Positions 19,101 through 27,659 of a stretch of 64,000 bases of DNA are shown here, in pieces (the first letter of the stretch is position 1; each line of letters opens with the position of its first letter). This DNA is from Puniceicoccus vermicola. Lineage in GTDB: Bacteria > Verrucomicrobiota > Verrucomicrobiia > Opitutales > Puniceicoccaceae. Position numbers and translations under genes: made by a program. Location: NCBI RefSeq assembly GCF_014230055.1, contig NZ_JACHVA010000080.1:1-64000 (forward strand), in the 5' to 3' direction. The notes below the pieces were generated by a model that saw only the letters and a list, made by a program, of their open reading frames with translations, ran no database searches and was not told the DNA's origin.

Positions 19101-19236
19101 TGCCGGTGCCGCGGCCCGCAATAGTATCGGGATCACCCTCGTCGCCGGAATGGCGATCGGAACGCTCTTCACTCTTTTCGTCGTCCCCAGTCTCTACATG
19201 CTCATCGCCCGCGACCGCCAAGGGCAGGATGTGTAG
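16174..19236 (+). CDS. RND multidrug efflux transporter (HAE1 / AcrB-like)
   Basis: 1020 aa, matching the ~1030-aa HAE1 family. The protein begins MKFTDIFIRRPVLATVVSLL. Twelve transmembrane helices in two six-helix halves with two large periplasmic loops are readily traced. The proton-relay residues are present: paired Asp in TM4 (LVVDDAIVVLENIERH) and Lys in TM10 (LIGLIAKNGILMVEFAN). It is a proton-driven drug/amphiphile pump forming a trimer in the inner membrane. It is co-transcribed with the adaptor upstream (20-bp gap). The substrate is unknown, and no dedicated regulator gene is adjacent. Confidence 0.94.
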   Translation: MKFTDIFIRRPVLATVVSLLVLLLGLASIYRLNVRQYPQTDVSVVSVSTTYVGADAELVQGFITTPLERVIASAEGIDYIESTSSAGVSIISAHLVLNYDPIKALTQINSKINQVRNDLPPESEEPVIDIQQADSSIASMYLGFYSEELQGNEITDYLTRVVQPRLSAVQGVQQAEILGGQTFAMRIWLDPDKMAAYELTAAEVRQALAANNFLSAIGQTKSEFIQVSITANTDLQDAEQFRKLVVREQDGTIIRLGDVANVVLGAENYDVDVRFNQKGAIFMGIHVLPTANTLDVIAGVRETLPVIEENLPGSLKLGIPYDSTKYIEDAISEIGSTLTETLAIVIVVIFLFIGSVRAVTIPVVVMPLSLIGAFFLMLVFGFTINLLTLLAIVLSVGLVVDDAIVVLENIERHIRMGKSRFDAAIDGARELVGPIFAMTLTLAAVYVPIGFQGGLTGALFREFAFTLAGAVFVSGILSLTLSPMMCSKILPKEFKSTGLVARLEAGFDKIRGGYGKVLASSLGARPVVITMAVLIVLLAFPFFMFSQKELAPPEDQGVIFGIMEGSPSGTLEQTLLYSPEVAKIYKSAPETESTFTISFPGAGVPGNPMAGFAGLVTLPWSERTRTTQEMVPEIQAKLSGVAGLDVRAVTPSPLPGGSQFPVEFVVTSTATQREIFEVTEALVKRANASGKFMFAFSDLKFDRPQIEVDVDRELAADLGLNMSDIGNNLGSAFGGAYVNRFSIDGWSYKVIPQVERIARLVPEQLGDLYFTAADGSVYPASTIISVSQKVEPRQLKRFQQLNSGMIQGAPMPGTSNDDALNYLQEQAQELFPKGRGFEVNYAGESRQLREEQKSGSYILLFSIIFIFLVLAAQFESFRDPLIILLGSVPLALTGSLLFTFVGFTSINIYSQIGLVTLIGLIAKNGILMVEFANELQRRGKEKLEAIQEASEIRLRPILMTTAATVFGHMPLVFVTGAGAAARNSIGITLVAGMAIGTLFTLFVVPSLYMLIARDRQGQDV

Positions 19237-19440
19237 CGGGCGAGGCTGAAAGCCATGCGCGAAAGTAGCGAGAGCTTCCAGCTCTCGATTTGCGGCACAG
19301 GCTGGAAGCCTGTGGTCCGGGGGATTGCGTCTCTCGCCGCAATGAATCGCACGACTCAAGTCATGCGAGAACGGTGGGGCCGAAAGTAGGGAGGGCTCCC
19401 ATGCTTCTCTCGGCAACTTCAGCTGCGCCCTGCGTCTGGC
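19237..19440. repeat. REP-like element, family A (single copy of the hairpin set also found at 34.1-34.7 kb)
   Basis: Three perfect or near-perfect hairpins follow the RND gene: cgagagct-tcc-agctctcg (19269-19287), cacaggct-gga-agcctgtg (19296-19314) and cgcacgact-ca-agtcatgcg (19348-19367, one mismatch). The first and third recur, in the same sequence, in each unit of the tandem array at 34081-34720, so these are copies of one dispersed repeat family. Confidence 0.75.
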
Positions 19441-19732
19441 TCTGCGCGGGCAAGGTTGAAGCCATGCCTCACAGTGGGTAGGTCGCTTCAGCGCCTACCG
19501 CGGATGGTCTTGGAGAGGTTTTTTTGTGTGTGGTAAGCTTTAGTCCGGTCGGGTGCTTTGCTGAGCCTGCGCGGGCAAGGCTAAAGCCATGCCCCACAGT
19601 GGGCTAGGTCGCTTCAGCGCCTACCGCGAATGGTCTTGGAAGGACACTTTTGTGTGAGGTAATCCTCAGCCCGTTCGGGAGCCTTGTTGAGCCTGCGCGG
19701 GCAAGGCTGAAGCCATGCCCCACAGTGAGAGT
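19441..19732 (+). repeat. Left part of the ~125-bp tandem hairpin repeat flanking the RAYT gene (3 copies)
   Basis: The anchor caaggctaaagccatg (with variants) occurs at 19451, 19576 and 19702, a period of 125-126 bp. The third unit runs into the end of the RAYT gene. Each unit carries nested hairpins: gggca..ggct-aaa-gcc..tgccc, then ggtagg..cgc-ttca-gcg-cctacc, and ccggtcgg in a ctcag...ttgag context. Confidence 0.85.
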
Positions 19733-20377
19733 CTAGGTCTCTAGATGAAGGAAGGGATAGTCTTCACTCTTTCTGCAGAGGTTGGCTTTCACGGGGTTCT
19801 GGGCCAGATATTTTTGCCAAGATTGGTATTCCGTAGCGTTGCGAATCCATCGGTCGTACCCGTAGGTCTGCCAAAATTTACCACTTCGATTTAAATATTG
19901 ATTGAGGAAACGAGCAGAACGTCCTTTGAAGCGCATCCAGATTCGTTTGAATTCCTCAATGCTGTGGAGATGGATAGGCCGAGTGAGCAGGTGAATATGG
20001 TTAGGCATAATCACGAAGTCTGAGAGTTCCAATTGGTCTCCTTTGTATTTTCGCAACCATACGTCGAAGGCTTTGGAAACCTCGAGCCTACTAAAGGGAG
20101 TGAACCCCCATCCTCGGTCTAAGTATTCGTCCAGACAGAGAAAAACCTTTCGTCGAGCCTTCTCGGCCTCCGGACTCTTCGGTTCTACGGTCTGGAGAAA
20201 TCGTTTCTGTTCCTCGAGTTGAAGAATCGTCGTCGAGGGGAGACTGCCTGCGCATCGGAGAGTTACGGAATAGCGCCCGTGTTCGACAACCCAATGAGGA
20301 AGGTCGTCTTGGTAAATGCCTAGAAAACGAGTACTCCAATCAAAAGGGGCGCTGTCTCTGGAAATGGAGCGGCTCAT
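19733..20377 (-). CDS. REP-associated tyrosine transposase (RAYT, Y1_Tnp / IS200-like domain)
   Basis: 214 aa. The HUH nuclease motif is clear (MPNHIHLL, near residue 114-121), and the tyrosine-bearing C-terminal signature of RAYTs follows (FWQTYGYDRWIRNATEYQSWQKYLAQNPVKA-type, near 170-200). RAYTs are single-copy, domesticated relatives of IS200/IS605 transposases that cut and are thought to spread REP hairpins. Here the gene sits inside a head-to-tail array of ~125-bp hairpin repeats (3 copies on one side, 9 on the other), which is strong contextual support. The frame is intact. Confidence 0.88.
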   Translation of the reverse strand: MSRSISRDSAPFDWSTRFLGIYQDDLPHWVVEHGRYSVTLRCAGSLPSTTILQLEEQKRFLQTVEPKSPEAEKARRKVFLCLDEYLDRGWGFTPFSRLEVSKAFDVWLRKYKGDQLELSDFVIMPNHIHLLTRPIHLHSIEEFKRIWMRFKGRSARFLNQYLNRSGKFWQTYGYDRWIRNATEYQSWQKYLAQNPVKANLCRKSEDYPFLHLET

Positions 20378-20399
20378 CTTGAGATTGATGGAATGCAGT

Positions 20400-21447
20400 T
20401 CTGGCTGCAGGGCAAGCCAGAAGCCATGCCCACAGTGGGTAGGTCGCTTCAGCGACTACTGCGGATGGTCTTGGAGAGACACTTTTGTGTGAGGAAATCC
20501 TCAGCCCGGTCGGGTGCTTTGCTGAGCTCTGCGCGGGCAAGGCTAAAGCCATGTCCCACAGTGGGTGGGTCGCTTCAGCGCCTACCGCGAATGGTCTTGG
20601 AGGGACACTTTTGTGTGTGGCAATCCTCAGTCCGGTCGTGAGCTTTGCTGAGCTCTGCGCGGGCAAGGCTAAAGCCATGCCCCACAGTGGGTGGGTCGCT
20701 TCAGCGCCTACCGCGAATTGGTCTTGAGGGCCATTTTGTGTGAGGTAATTCTCAGCCCGGTCGGGAGCTTTGTTGAGCCAGCGTGGGCAAGGCTAAAGCC
20801 ATGCCCCACAGTGGGTAGGTCGCTTCAGCGCCTACCGCGAATGGTCTTGGAGGGACACTTTTGTGTGTGGCAATCCTCAGTCCGGTCGGGTGCTTTGCTG
20901 AGCTCTGCGCGGGCAAGGCTAAAGCCATGCCCCACAGTGGGTGGGTCGCTTCAGCGCCTACCGCGAATTGGTCTTGAGGGCCATTTTGTGTGAGGAAATC
21001 CTCAGCCCGGTCGGGAGCTTTGTTGAGCCAGCGTGGGCAAGGCTAAAGCCATGCCCCACAGTGGGTAGGTCGCTTCAGCGCCTACCACGAATGGTCTTGA
21101 GGGCCATTTTGTGTGAGGTAATCCTCAGCCCGGTCGGGAGCTTTGTTGAGCCAGCGTGGGCAAGGCTAAAGCCATGCCCCACAGTGGGTAGGTCGCTTCA
21201 GCGCCTACCACGAATGGTCTTGGAGAGACACTATTGTGTGAGGTAATTCTCAGCCCGGTCGGGAGCTTTGTTGAGCCTGCGTGGGCAAGGCTAAAGCCAT
21301 GCCCCACAGTGGGTAGGTCGCTTCAGCGCCTACCACGAATGGTCTCAGAGAGACACTTTTGTGTGAGGTAATCCTCAGCCCGGCCGGGAGCCTTGTTGAG
21401 CTCTGCGTGGGCAAGGCTAAAGCCATGCCCCACCGGGCTTCCTCTAT
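20400..21447 (+). repeat. Right part of the ~125-bp tandem hairpin repeat array (9 copies)
   Basis: Anchors lie at 20413, 20538, 20664, 20788, 20914, 21038, 21161, 21286 and 21412, a period of 123-126 bp, all in the same orientation as the three copies left of the RAYT gene. Units are close to identical but alternate between two variants (agctctgcgcggg and agccagcgtggg joints). Each unit can fold into three hairpins. The open frames running through this DNA on both strands are products of the repeat and not genes. Confidence 0.93.
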
Positions 21448-22890
21448 TTACCAAGTATACTCGACTGTGTAGTTGACGGTTTGGGTCTTGCCGGCGGCTA
21501 CGGTGACGGGGAATTCGATGGTCCTTGAGTCGATCTTTTTGTAGTCGATATTGGAGGAGAGGATTTCCCAGTTGTTCCAGCGGTAGAGGGGCTCCACGAC
21601 TTGAACCGTGACTTCCTCTTCGCTGCGATTGCGGATTTCGATGGAGAAGGTTTCGCGGATGAGGTCTTGGGTGCGGTGGCGGAAGAAATCGACTTGTTTG
21701 CGTTCGCCCACAAGGTCAAAGGCGTCTCCGATGTAGAGCTTGACCGTTTCGTCTTTGGGCGTGTGGTCGATGGTGTTCTCCCCGATGAACTCGATTTGGC
21801 CGTCGGTATCAGCACGGTAGAATCGGACGGTTCCGGCGGGCAGGGGGATCCCGAGATTATTCTCCTCGGAGTTTTTGAAAGAGCGGAAAATCGAGACTTT
21901 CGTCTGGTTGCCCTGGCCAAAGCCGGGATTGTCGATCGCCCCGCCGTTGTTTCGCCAGTAGTTGGGAAGGGCGGAACCGTTGTAGACATAGGTTTTCGTA
22001 GTCGCGACCGGATCCGCACGGACGAACTCCAGTTGCTTGGTTTCCTGATCCCGAAGGTCAATTTCGCCGGGGAGGGAGTAGAGGTGGAATTCGTCGAACT
22101 TCTTTTCTTCGACCGAGGGAGGAGGGGCGGCCGCGACAAACGAGCGAGAGACGATTTCGTTTTTGGCAGCGCCTCCGTCGTTTTCAATGACCTTATTCAC
22201 GTTGCCAGCGATCAGGTTGATCGTTGCCTTTTCGAAATTCTTGCCGCTGCGATTCTGGACTGAGACCCACCCGCTCATCGATACTTCGTCACCTTCTTCT
22301 TGGAGGATGAGGTTGTAATCGGACTCCCAGGACAGGCCCCCCGTTAAGTAGCTGAGGTCGGCGGTAAGAGAAACCGGATCCGCCGAATAGATTTTCCAGG
22401 AAAGGGTGGGCTGGAGGATGGACCCGTCGCCGAGGCTTGGAAAGCGGGGATCGCCGGGAAGTTGCATCAGCAATTGGCCGTCAACTTCAATAATCGGCTC
22501 GAGATAGCCGGAGGAAGAGCGGGTCGGGGCGCGGACGATCTTGCCGTCCACTGCCACTTCAGAATCTCCCAGAGTGTGGACGAATTGAATCGTCTCGCCC
22601 TCAAACATCTGGAGGAGACGTTCTTGATTCACCGGATCCCCGCGATAGCTCTGTTCCAAAACCCGGAGATTGACCTTCCCCGATTGATCGCGGAGAACCA
22701 CGGATTGCGGTTCGAGCTGACTGGTCACTCCGCTGTAGGAGACCTCCTCAGTCCCACCGGCGAGATCGAGGGAGACCTGGTCACGGATAACTGCAAAATT
22801 TTCGTTGTAGATCGTCAGGCCAGTCTGCGCGGTAAGAGGGGAGAGAGTCGCCAAGCCTGCGAGAAGAGTGGGAATGGTTTTTCGAATCAT
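21448..22890 (-). CDS. DUF4139-domain secreted protein
   Basis: 480 aa with a signal peptide ([19 protein letters not shown], cleavage near TAQTGL). The body matches the DUF4139 layout of all-beta proteins: an N-terminal region of the form [19 protein letters not shown], a central [17 protein letters not shown] motif, and a C-terminal domain ending in alternating strands ([19 protein letters not shown]). The function of this family is unknown; the protein should be periplasmic or surface-attached. It ends only ~20 bp from the tandem repeat array, and a possible 36-aa gene precedes it on the same strand. Confidence 0.85.
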   Translation of the reverse strand: MIRKTIPTLLAGLATLSPLTAQTGLTIYNENFAVIRDQVSLDLAGGTEEVSYSGVTSQLEPQSVVLRDQSGKVNLRVLEQSYRGDPVNQERLLQMFEGETIQFVHTLGDSEVAVDGKIVRAPTRSSSGYLEPIIEVDGQLLMQLPGDPRFPSLGDGSILQPTLSWKIYSADPVSLTADLSYLTGGLSWESDYNLILQEEGDEVSMSGWVSVQNRSGKNFEKATINLIAGNVNKVIENDGGAAKNEIVSRSFVAAAPPPSVEEKKFDEFHLYSLPGEIDLRDQETKQLEFVRADPVATTKTYVYNGSALPNYWRNNGGAIDNPGFGQGNQTKVSIFRSFKNSEENNLGIPLPAGTVRFYRADTDGQIEFIGENTIDHTPKDETVKLYIGDAFDLVGERKQVDFFRHRTQDLIRETFSIEIRNRSEEEVTVQVVEPLYRWNNWEILSSNIDYKKIDSRTIEFPVTVAAGKTQTVNYTVEYTW

Positions 22891-22958
22891 AGGTTTTCGT
22901 TATTTCGGGTGCAGATTTTCTGGAAAGAATTGGTAGCAGATTATCCCCCTCCAATTTC

Positions 22959-23069
22959 TCAGCCAACGGAAAAGTCGTCTGGTTTTGTAAAGTCTTTGTC
23001 ATGCCGAAATTCCTCCCATTCTTCGGCCTTGCAGAGAGCGGCCATCTTTTCCGGCGAAGCTTCTTTCAT
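22959..23069 (-). CDS. Possible small protein, 36 aa
   Basis: An ATG at 23069 opens a 36-codon frame preceded by GAAGGA five bases upstream (complement of 23075-23080), a good Shine-Dalgarno. The predicted peptide is acidic and helical (KMAALCKAEEWEEFRHDKD) and ends DFSVG. There is no signal peptide or known motif. It lies in the otherwise gene-free 308-bp gap between the DUF4139 gene and uxaC, oriented with the former. It is real only if conserved in relatives. Confidence 0.4.
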   Translation of the reverse strand: MKEASPEKMAALCKAEEWEEFRHDKDFTKPDDFSVG

Positions 23070-23198
23070 TCGTGTCCTTCGGGGAGATTGGGTGAGCTCT
23101 CGGTCCTTTAAAGGTTTTAAAGATAAGGGCTTGCGAGAAAATTGCGGGAGGTGAAAATCCGGTTGGAATCAAAAACCAATTCGTGTAGGGTTTTGGGT

Positions 23199-24602
23199 AT
23201 GGAATTCTTGCACGACGACTTTTTGCTCCGGGGCCCTACGGCAAAACGCCTTTACCACGATGTGGCGAAGGACTTGCCGATCATTGATTATCACTGCCAC
23301 CTTCCCCCGAAAGATTTGGCCGAGAACCGCCGTTTTGACAATCTCTTCGAGGCTTGGCTCGAGGGGGACCACTACAAATGGCGGGCGATGCGCAGCAATG
23401 GAGTCACTGAAGATTTCTGCACGGGTGATGCCGATCCCTATGACAAGTTTCTGGCCTTTGCGAAGACGGTTCCGCACACGATTCGGAATCCCCTTTATCA
23501 TTGGACTCACCTTGAGCTGAAGCGCTATTTCGGCTTTGACGGGATTCTCAATGAGAAGAGCGCGCCAAAGGTTTGGGAGATGGCCAACGAGCAGCTGACA
23601 GGAGGAGATTTGGACGTCGCTGGAATTCTGAAAAAATTCAAGGTGGAGATAGTCTGCACGACGGACGATCCGGCGGATTCCCTCGAGTATCACCAGCAGC
23701 TGGCGGGCAAGGATTTCCCGGCGAAAGTTTTTCCGGCGTTCCGGCCAGACAAGGTACTGGCTGCGGATAAACCGGAGGTCTTCAATACGTTCGTCGATTC
23801 GCTGAGTGCGCGGGTGAACAGCCCGATCGATTCCTTGGATACACTTCTGCGAGCTCTTGGCGACCGTCATGAGTTTTTCCACTCGATGGGCTGCCGTCTC
23901 TCCGACCATGGGTTGAGCTGGTTGCCAGCGCATGACATTTCGACGGATGATGCCAAGGCGATCTTTGCAAAGGTTCGTTCGGGCGAGGCTGCGACTGCCG
24001 AAGAGGCGGAAGGATTGGCCACCTATCTAATGATTTGGATGGGAGAGAAGGACTTTGAAAAGGGTTGGACCCGTCAGTTTCACCTCGGGGCGATGCGGAA
24101 CAACAGCAGCCGCCTCTTCCGGAACCTCGGTCCGGATACCGGATTTGATTCGATTGGAGACTGGCCACAGGCAGAGCGTTTGAGTCGGCACCTCGATTTG
24201 CTCGATACTATGGGGAAGCTGCCTCGGACGATCCTCTATAATCTGAATCCGAACGATAATTACGTTTTCGGAACGATGATTGGAAACTTCCAGGATGGAA
24301 CGATCCCCGGGAAGATCCAGTTCGGCTCCGGCTGGTGGTTCAATGATCAGATTGAAGGGATGGAAGCGCAGATGAACGCCCTCTCCAATCTCGGTCTGCT
24401 CTCGCGCTTTGTGGGAATGCTGACCGATTCCCGTTCTTTCCTGTCTTTCCCCCGTCACGAGTACTTCCGCCGGATTCTTTGCAACTTGGTTGGACGCGAT
24501 GTCGACGAGGGGCTGATCCCGAACGATCCTGAGCTGATCGACGGGCTTGTTCGCCGGGTTAGTTACGAGAACGCTCGCGACTACTTCGGTTTTCCTGCCT
24601 GA
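23199..24602 (+). CDS. uxaC: Glucuronate isomerase
   Basis: 467 aa from the ATG at 23199, the start that aligns with UxaC proteins (MEFLHDDFLL); an upstream in-frame start at 23142 would add 19 unrelated residues. UxaC interconverts glucuronate and fructuronate (or galacturonate and tagaturonate), the entry step of hexuronate catabolism. It is an amidohydrolase-fold enzyme with the signature IIDYHCHLPPKDLAENRRFDN-type N-terminus, TTDDPADSLEYH, and HSMGCRLSDHGL. The rest of the pathway appears in the 41.4-47.2 kb operon. It is convergent with the SLC13 gene. Confidence 0.93.
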   Translation: MEFLHDDFLLRGPTAKRLYHDVAKDLPIIDYHCHLPPKDLAENRRFDNLFEAWLEGDHYKWRAMRSNGVTEDFCTGDADPYDKFLAFAKTVPHTIRNPLYHWTHLELKRYFGFDGILNEKSAPKVWEMANEQLTGGDLDVAGILKKFKVEIVCTTDDPADSLEYHQQLAGKDFPAKVFPAFRPDKVLAADKPEVFNTFVDSLSARVNSPIDSLDTLLRALGDRHEFFHSMGCRLSDHGLSWLPAHDISTDDAKAIFAKVRSGEAATAEEAEGLATYLMIWMGEKDFEKGWTRQFHLGAMRNNSSRLFRNLGPDTGFDSIGDWPQAERLSRHLDLLDTMGKLPRTILYNLNPNDNYVFGTMIGNFQDGTIPGKIQFGSGWWFNDQIEGMEAQMNALSNLGLLSRFVGMLTDSRSFLSFPRHEYFRRILCNLVGRDVDEGLIPNDPELIDGLVRRVSYENARDYFGFPA

Positions 24603-24669
24603 TTTTGGAGGGGAGAGTGGCGGCCTTTCCAGGTCGCCGCTCCTCGCTCAAAAAATGGTTCGCCAGCAT

Positions 24670-24689
24670 CGGAGGGCGACTGCCCTCCG
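24670..24689. terminator. Hairpin between convergent uxaC and the SLC13 gene
   Basis: cggagggc-gact-gccctccg is a perfect 8-bp stem in the 99-bp gap between two convergent genes, preceded by a second imperfect stem (about 24620-24640). There is no clear T-tract on either side, so it may act as a weak bidirectional terminator or be a REP-like hairpin. Confidence 0.45.
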
Positions 24690-24701
24690 TGGACGGACGG
24701 T

Positions 24702-26519
24702 CTAAAATCCCCAAATCAGGGGGACGAGCAGGATGGTGCCCACCGCGTAGAGAATATTGAGCGGGAGTCCGATTCGCATGAAATCGGTAAACCGGTAGGC
24801 ACCGACCCCGTAGACCAAGGTATTGGTTTGGTAACCGATCGGGGTGGCGAAACTGGCGGAGGAGCCGATACAGCAGGCGATGGCAAAGGGCCGGGGGTCG
24901 ACTCCCATGCTGATCGCGAGAGACATGGCAACCGGGACCATTAGGACCACGGTTGCGTTGTTGGAAAGGAACTCTGTAAAGATGCTGCTGATGAGGTAAA
25001 TGACGGCCAGAAGGACAAATGGTCGCCAAGAGGGCGCGACAAATCCTTCGACGAGCTGTTGGGTGAAGTTGGTAAAGAGATGGGTGGCCCCACTCGATTC
25101 CATGGCCATGCCCAAGCCCAGCATTCCATAGATGAGGATGAGGATTTTCCACTCGACCGATTGATAGCCCTCCTGCGGCTTCAAGCAGCCAGTGAGGAAA
25201 AGGACGCTGACGCCGAGGATCGTCGAAACGGCGATGGGTGCCAGATTGAGGGTGGCGAGGAGTACGACTCCGGCAAGAACTCCGATGGCGATCGGGGCTT
25301 TGCGACGTCGGGTATCGGCGGGCACGGCGGGCTGGTCGAGGAGGACAAGGTCTCCGCTGCGGCGCAGGGCTTCGAGAGACTCGTCTGGTCCGAGGAGAAG
25401 GATGGTATCCCCAGCCGAAATTACCGTTTTCTGGAAATCGGCATTGAGGTTTTTTCCGTCGCGGTGGACGGCGAGGATGAGGGTGCGGAAGCGTTGCCGG
25501 AAGTTCATCTCGGCGATGGTGCGGCCGGCTGCTGGTGAATTTGGGGCGACCATGGCTTCGACGATCGAAGCTTGGCGAGCCGAGATCGGTTCGAGGTCGG
25601 CATCCTTCTCCGCGGTGAGGATGATCCCTTCAAACTCACGGGCTTCGGCGATTCCAGAAGGGCGGCAGGCGAGGACGACGCGATCACCGCCACGGAGGAC
25701 GGTCTTGCGGAGATCACCCGGAATCGGGGTCCCGGAACGGATTAGCTCAACCAGGCGAATGCCTGCCTGTTTGAGGATTTTGGTTTCTTCGACGCGCTTC
25801 CCGACCAAGGGTGAATCTCCCCGGACGAATGCCTCTGCCAGATATTCCTTGCGGGCTTCGGCCGGAATGAGTGAGCCAAGGCTCTCGCGGTCAGGCAGCA
25901 GCCATTTTCCGAACAAGGTTAAATAGAGAGTTCCGATGATCGCAAGAGGGGCGGCGACGGCGGCGAACTCGAACATGGTGAAGGGTTCGTAGCCGGAAGA
26001 GGAGAGGAGGGAGGAGCCGAGGATATTGGTGCTCGTTCCCATCAGGGTGCAGGTCCCCCCAAAGATAGAGGCGTAGCTGAGGGGGATGAGAACCTTGGAT
26101 GCGGGGACTCCGAGGTTTGCGCTCAGACTGATGGCCACCGGTAGCAGAATCACGACCACCGGCGTGTTGTTGATGAAGGCTGAGACCAACGCCACGGGGA
26201 TGATCAGAAAAAGGAGGAAGCGTCGATACCCGAAGCGGGTGGTTTTCTGAAGCAGCACGGTGAGGGAGTTGATGACTCCGCAACGCTCGAGGCCCGCGCT
26301 GATGATGAACATGCTGGCAATGGTGATTGGGGCTGGGTTGGAAAATACGCTCAGTAGCTCCGGCACGGAGGGAAGCTTCGACTGGGGGAAGAAGGCTGCG
26401 CCGATGGCAAGAAAGGCGAATACGCTCAAAGATGTCAGGTCCGCCGGGATCTTTTCCCGAGTGAAACTGAAGATCGCACCCAAAAGGAGAGCGAGGACGA
26501 AGATGACCTCCCAATTCAT
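24702..26519 (-). CDS. SLC13-family anion permease with two RCK_C (TrkA-C) domains
   Basis: 605 aa from the ATG at 26519, where the first membrane helix starts (MNWEVIFVLALLLGAIFSF); an in-frame ATG 24 nt upstream is possible. Helices fill residues 1-185 and about 400-605. Between them lie two cytosolic RCK_C-type domains (about 205-290 and 300-380: GDRVVLACRPSG; ISAGDTILLLGPDESL). The family motif near the C-terminus is NNATVVLMVPVAMSLA. SLC13 proteins with central RCK_C pairs often carry sulfate or other divalent anions. The nearby LysR regulator and cysJI make sulfate a reasonable guess. Confidence 0.85.
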   Translation of the reverse strand: MNWEVIFVLALLLGAIFSFTREKIPADLTSLSVFAFLAIGAAFFPQSKLPSVPELLSVFSNPAPITIASMFIISAGLERCGVINSLTVLLQKTTRFGYRRFLLFLIIPVALVSAFINNTPVVVILLPVAISLSANLGVPASKVLIPLSYASIFGGTCTLMGTSTNILGSSLLSSSGYEPFTMFEFAAVAAPLAIIGTLYLTLFGKWLLPDRESLGSLIPAEARKEYLAEAFVRGDSPLVGKRVEETKILKQAGIRLVELIRSGTPIPGDLRKTVLRGGDRVVLACRPSGIAEAREFEGIILTAEKDADLEPISARQASIVEAMVAPNSPAAGRTIAEMNFRQRFRTLILAVHRDGKNLNADFQKTVISAGDTILLLGPDESLEALRRSGDLVLLDQPAVPADTRRRKAPIAIGVLAGVVLLATLNLAPIAVSTILGVSVLFLTGCLKPQEGYQSVEWKILILIYGMLGLGMAMESSGATHLFTNFTQQLVEGFVAPSWRPFVLLAVIYLISSIFTEFLSNNATVVLMVPVAMSLAISMGVDPRPFAIACCIGSSASFATPIGYQTNTLVYGVGAYRFTDFMRIGLPLNILYAVGTILLVPLIWGF

Positions 26520-26637
26520 AAGAGGCCAACCTTGAGGAGCCAAAGCATGGCTGGCAATTCTGCAAAATCGGTTTCCTCAGGGGCGTTTCGTTTTCGCCCT
26601 CCGCTCGTAAGCTGGAGCGGGCCGCCCGAGGCCGAAA

Positions 26638-27603
26638 TTATTTTTTGGAAGCGGTTTTGGCTGCTGGCTTGCGTCCGTTCGTGGAGGGGCTGGCAGCTTC
26701 TCCTTGGGAATCGCTCTTTTCGACTTCATTGCCCGTGAGCAGGGCGACGAACTGCTTCATCGCGGGAGTGAGGACTCGGCCTTTGCGATGAATGATGGCA
26801 ATCGGACGCGTAAAAGTCTTTTTGCGGAAGGGGATCGAGCAGATCAGGCCTTTCTTGCCTTCATGGGCTACGGTCGAGGCGGGGAGAATTGCGAACCCGG
26901 CGTTGATTTCCACCGCCCGCTTCACCGTTTCGATGTTGTCGAACTCCATCTTGGGCTCGAGGGAGATCTTGGCCTCACGGAAAATCTCGTCCGTTGCCTT
27001 CCGGGTAGGAATGTCTTTGTCGAATCCGACAAAATCAAAGCCTTCGAGTTCCTTGACCGCCACATCTTCACGCCCCGCGAGAGGGTGGTCGGTGCTGGCG
27101 GCGACCACCAGCTGGTCTGTTTTGAAAGGAATGACTTCGAGCTGCCGGTTTTTTAGCGGGAAGGCGACCACTCCCAAGTCCACAGCATTGTGGAGAACGT
27201 CGTCGTAGACGTGGTTCGAGCGGCGGTATTCGACATGGACGTTCACCGAGGGGAACTCCTGCATGAAGGTCTTCAGATAACTGGGCAGCTCGTGAAGACC
27301 GACGCTATAGATGGTCGAGAGCTTAATATTTCCGCTAATCACCTTCCGCATTTCCTGAATCTCGCAGTCGAGACGTTCGTAGAGATGCAGAATCTCTTTG
27401 GAGGATTCGTAGAGACGGCGCCCTTCCTGGGTCAGACGGAATTGTTTCTGACTGCGGTCGACGATCAAAACATTAAAGTGTCGCTCCATGGATCGCAGCT
27501 GTTGGCTCACTGCGGATTGGGTGATGCCATTTAACTTGGCCGCTCGAGAAAAACTCTCGCTTTCAACCAAGTCTGAAAAGATTTTGAAATTCTCGATGTG
27601 CAT
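26638..27603 (-). CDS. LysR-family transcriptional regulator (CysB/CysL-like)
   Basis: 321 aa from the ATG at 27603, the point where LysR homology begins (MHIENFKIFSDLVESESFS); upstream in-frame codons are A/T-rich intergenic DNA. The N-terminal winged HTH is clear (AAKLNGITQSAVSQQLRSME, residues about 20-40). The substrate-binding domain spans about 90-295. The last ~25 residues are a basic, low-complexity tail. It is divergent from yggS, with a palindrome at 27642-27659 as the likely operator. The SLC13 permease gene follows downstream and cysJI is about 2.7 kb away, so a sulfur regulon is plausible. Confidence 0.88.
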   Translation of the reverse strand: MHIENFKIFSDLVESESFSRAAKLNGITQSAVSQQLRSMERHFNVLIVDRSQKQFRLTQEGRRLYESSKEILHLYERLDCEIQEMRKVISGNIKLSTIYSVGLHELPSYLKTFMQEFPSVNVHVEYRRSNHVYDDVLHNAVDLGVVAFPLKNRQLEVIPFKTDQLVVAASTDHPLAGREDVAVKELEGFDFVGFDKDIPTRKATDEIFREAKISLEPKMEFDNIETVKRAVEINAGFAILPASTVAHEGKKGLICSIPFRKKTFTRPIAIIHRKGRVLTPAMKQFVALLTGNEVEKSDSQGEAASPSTNGRKPAAKTASKK

Positions 27604-27641
27604 GATCCAATTTAAAATGGGGGTGAAAAAAAGCTTCTCTA

Positions 27642-27659
27642 ATAATAGATCCGTATTAT
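27642..27659. promoter_or_regulatory. Palindrome ataata-N6-tattat, probable LysR-type operator
   Basis: A perfect 6-bp dyad with a 6-nt spacer fits the T-N11-A LysR box. It lies 38 bp before the LysR start and its last bases are the first two of the yggS ATG (27658), so binding would affect both divergent genes. Confidence 0.5.

Noticed and set aside
20340-21307. Several 60-112-codon frames on both strands in the tandem array
   Set aside because: They are repeats of one peptide generated by the ~125-bp unit, without independent start signals.
19441-21447. CRISPR array
   Set aside because: Repeats are ~125 bp, internally self-complementary and contiguous, with no unique spacers and no cas genes nearby.
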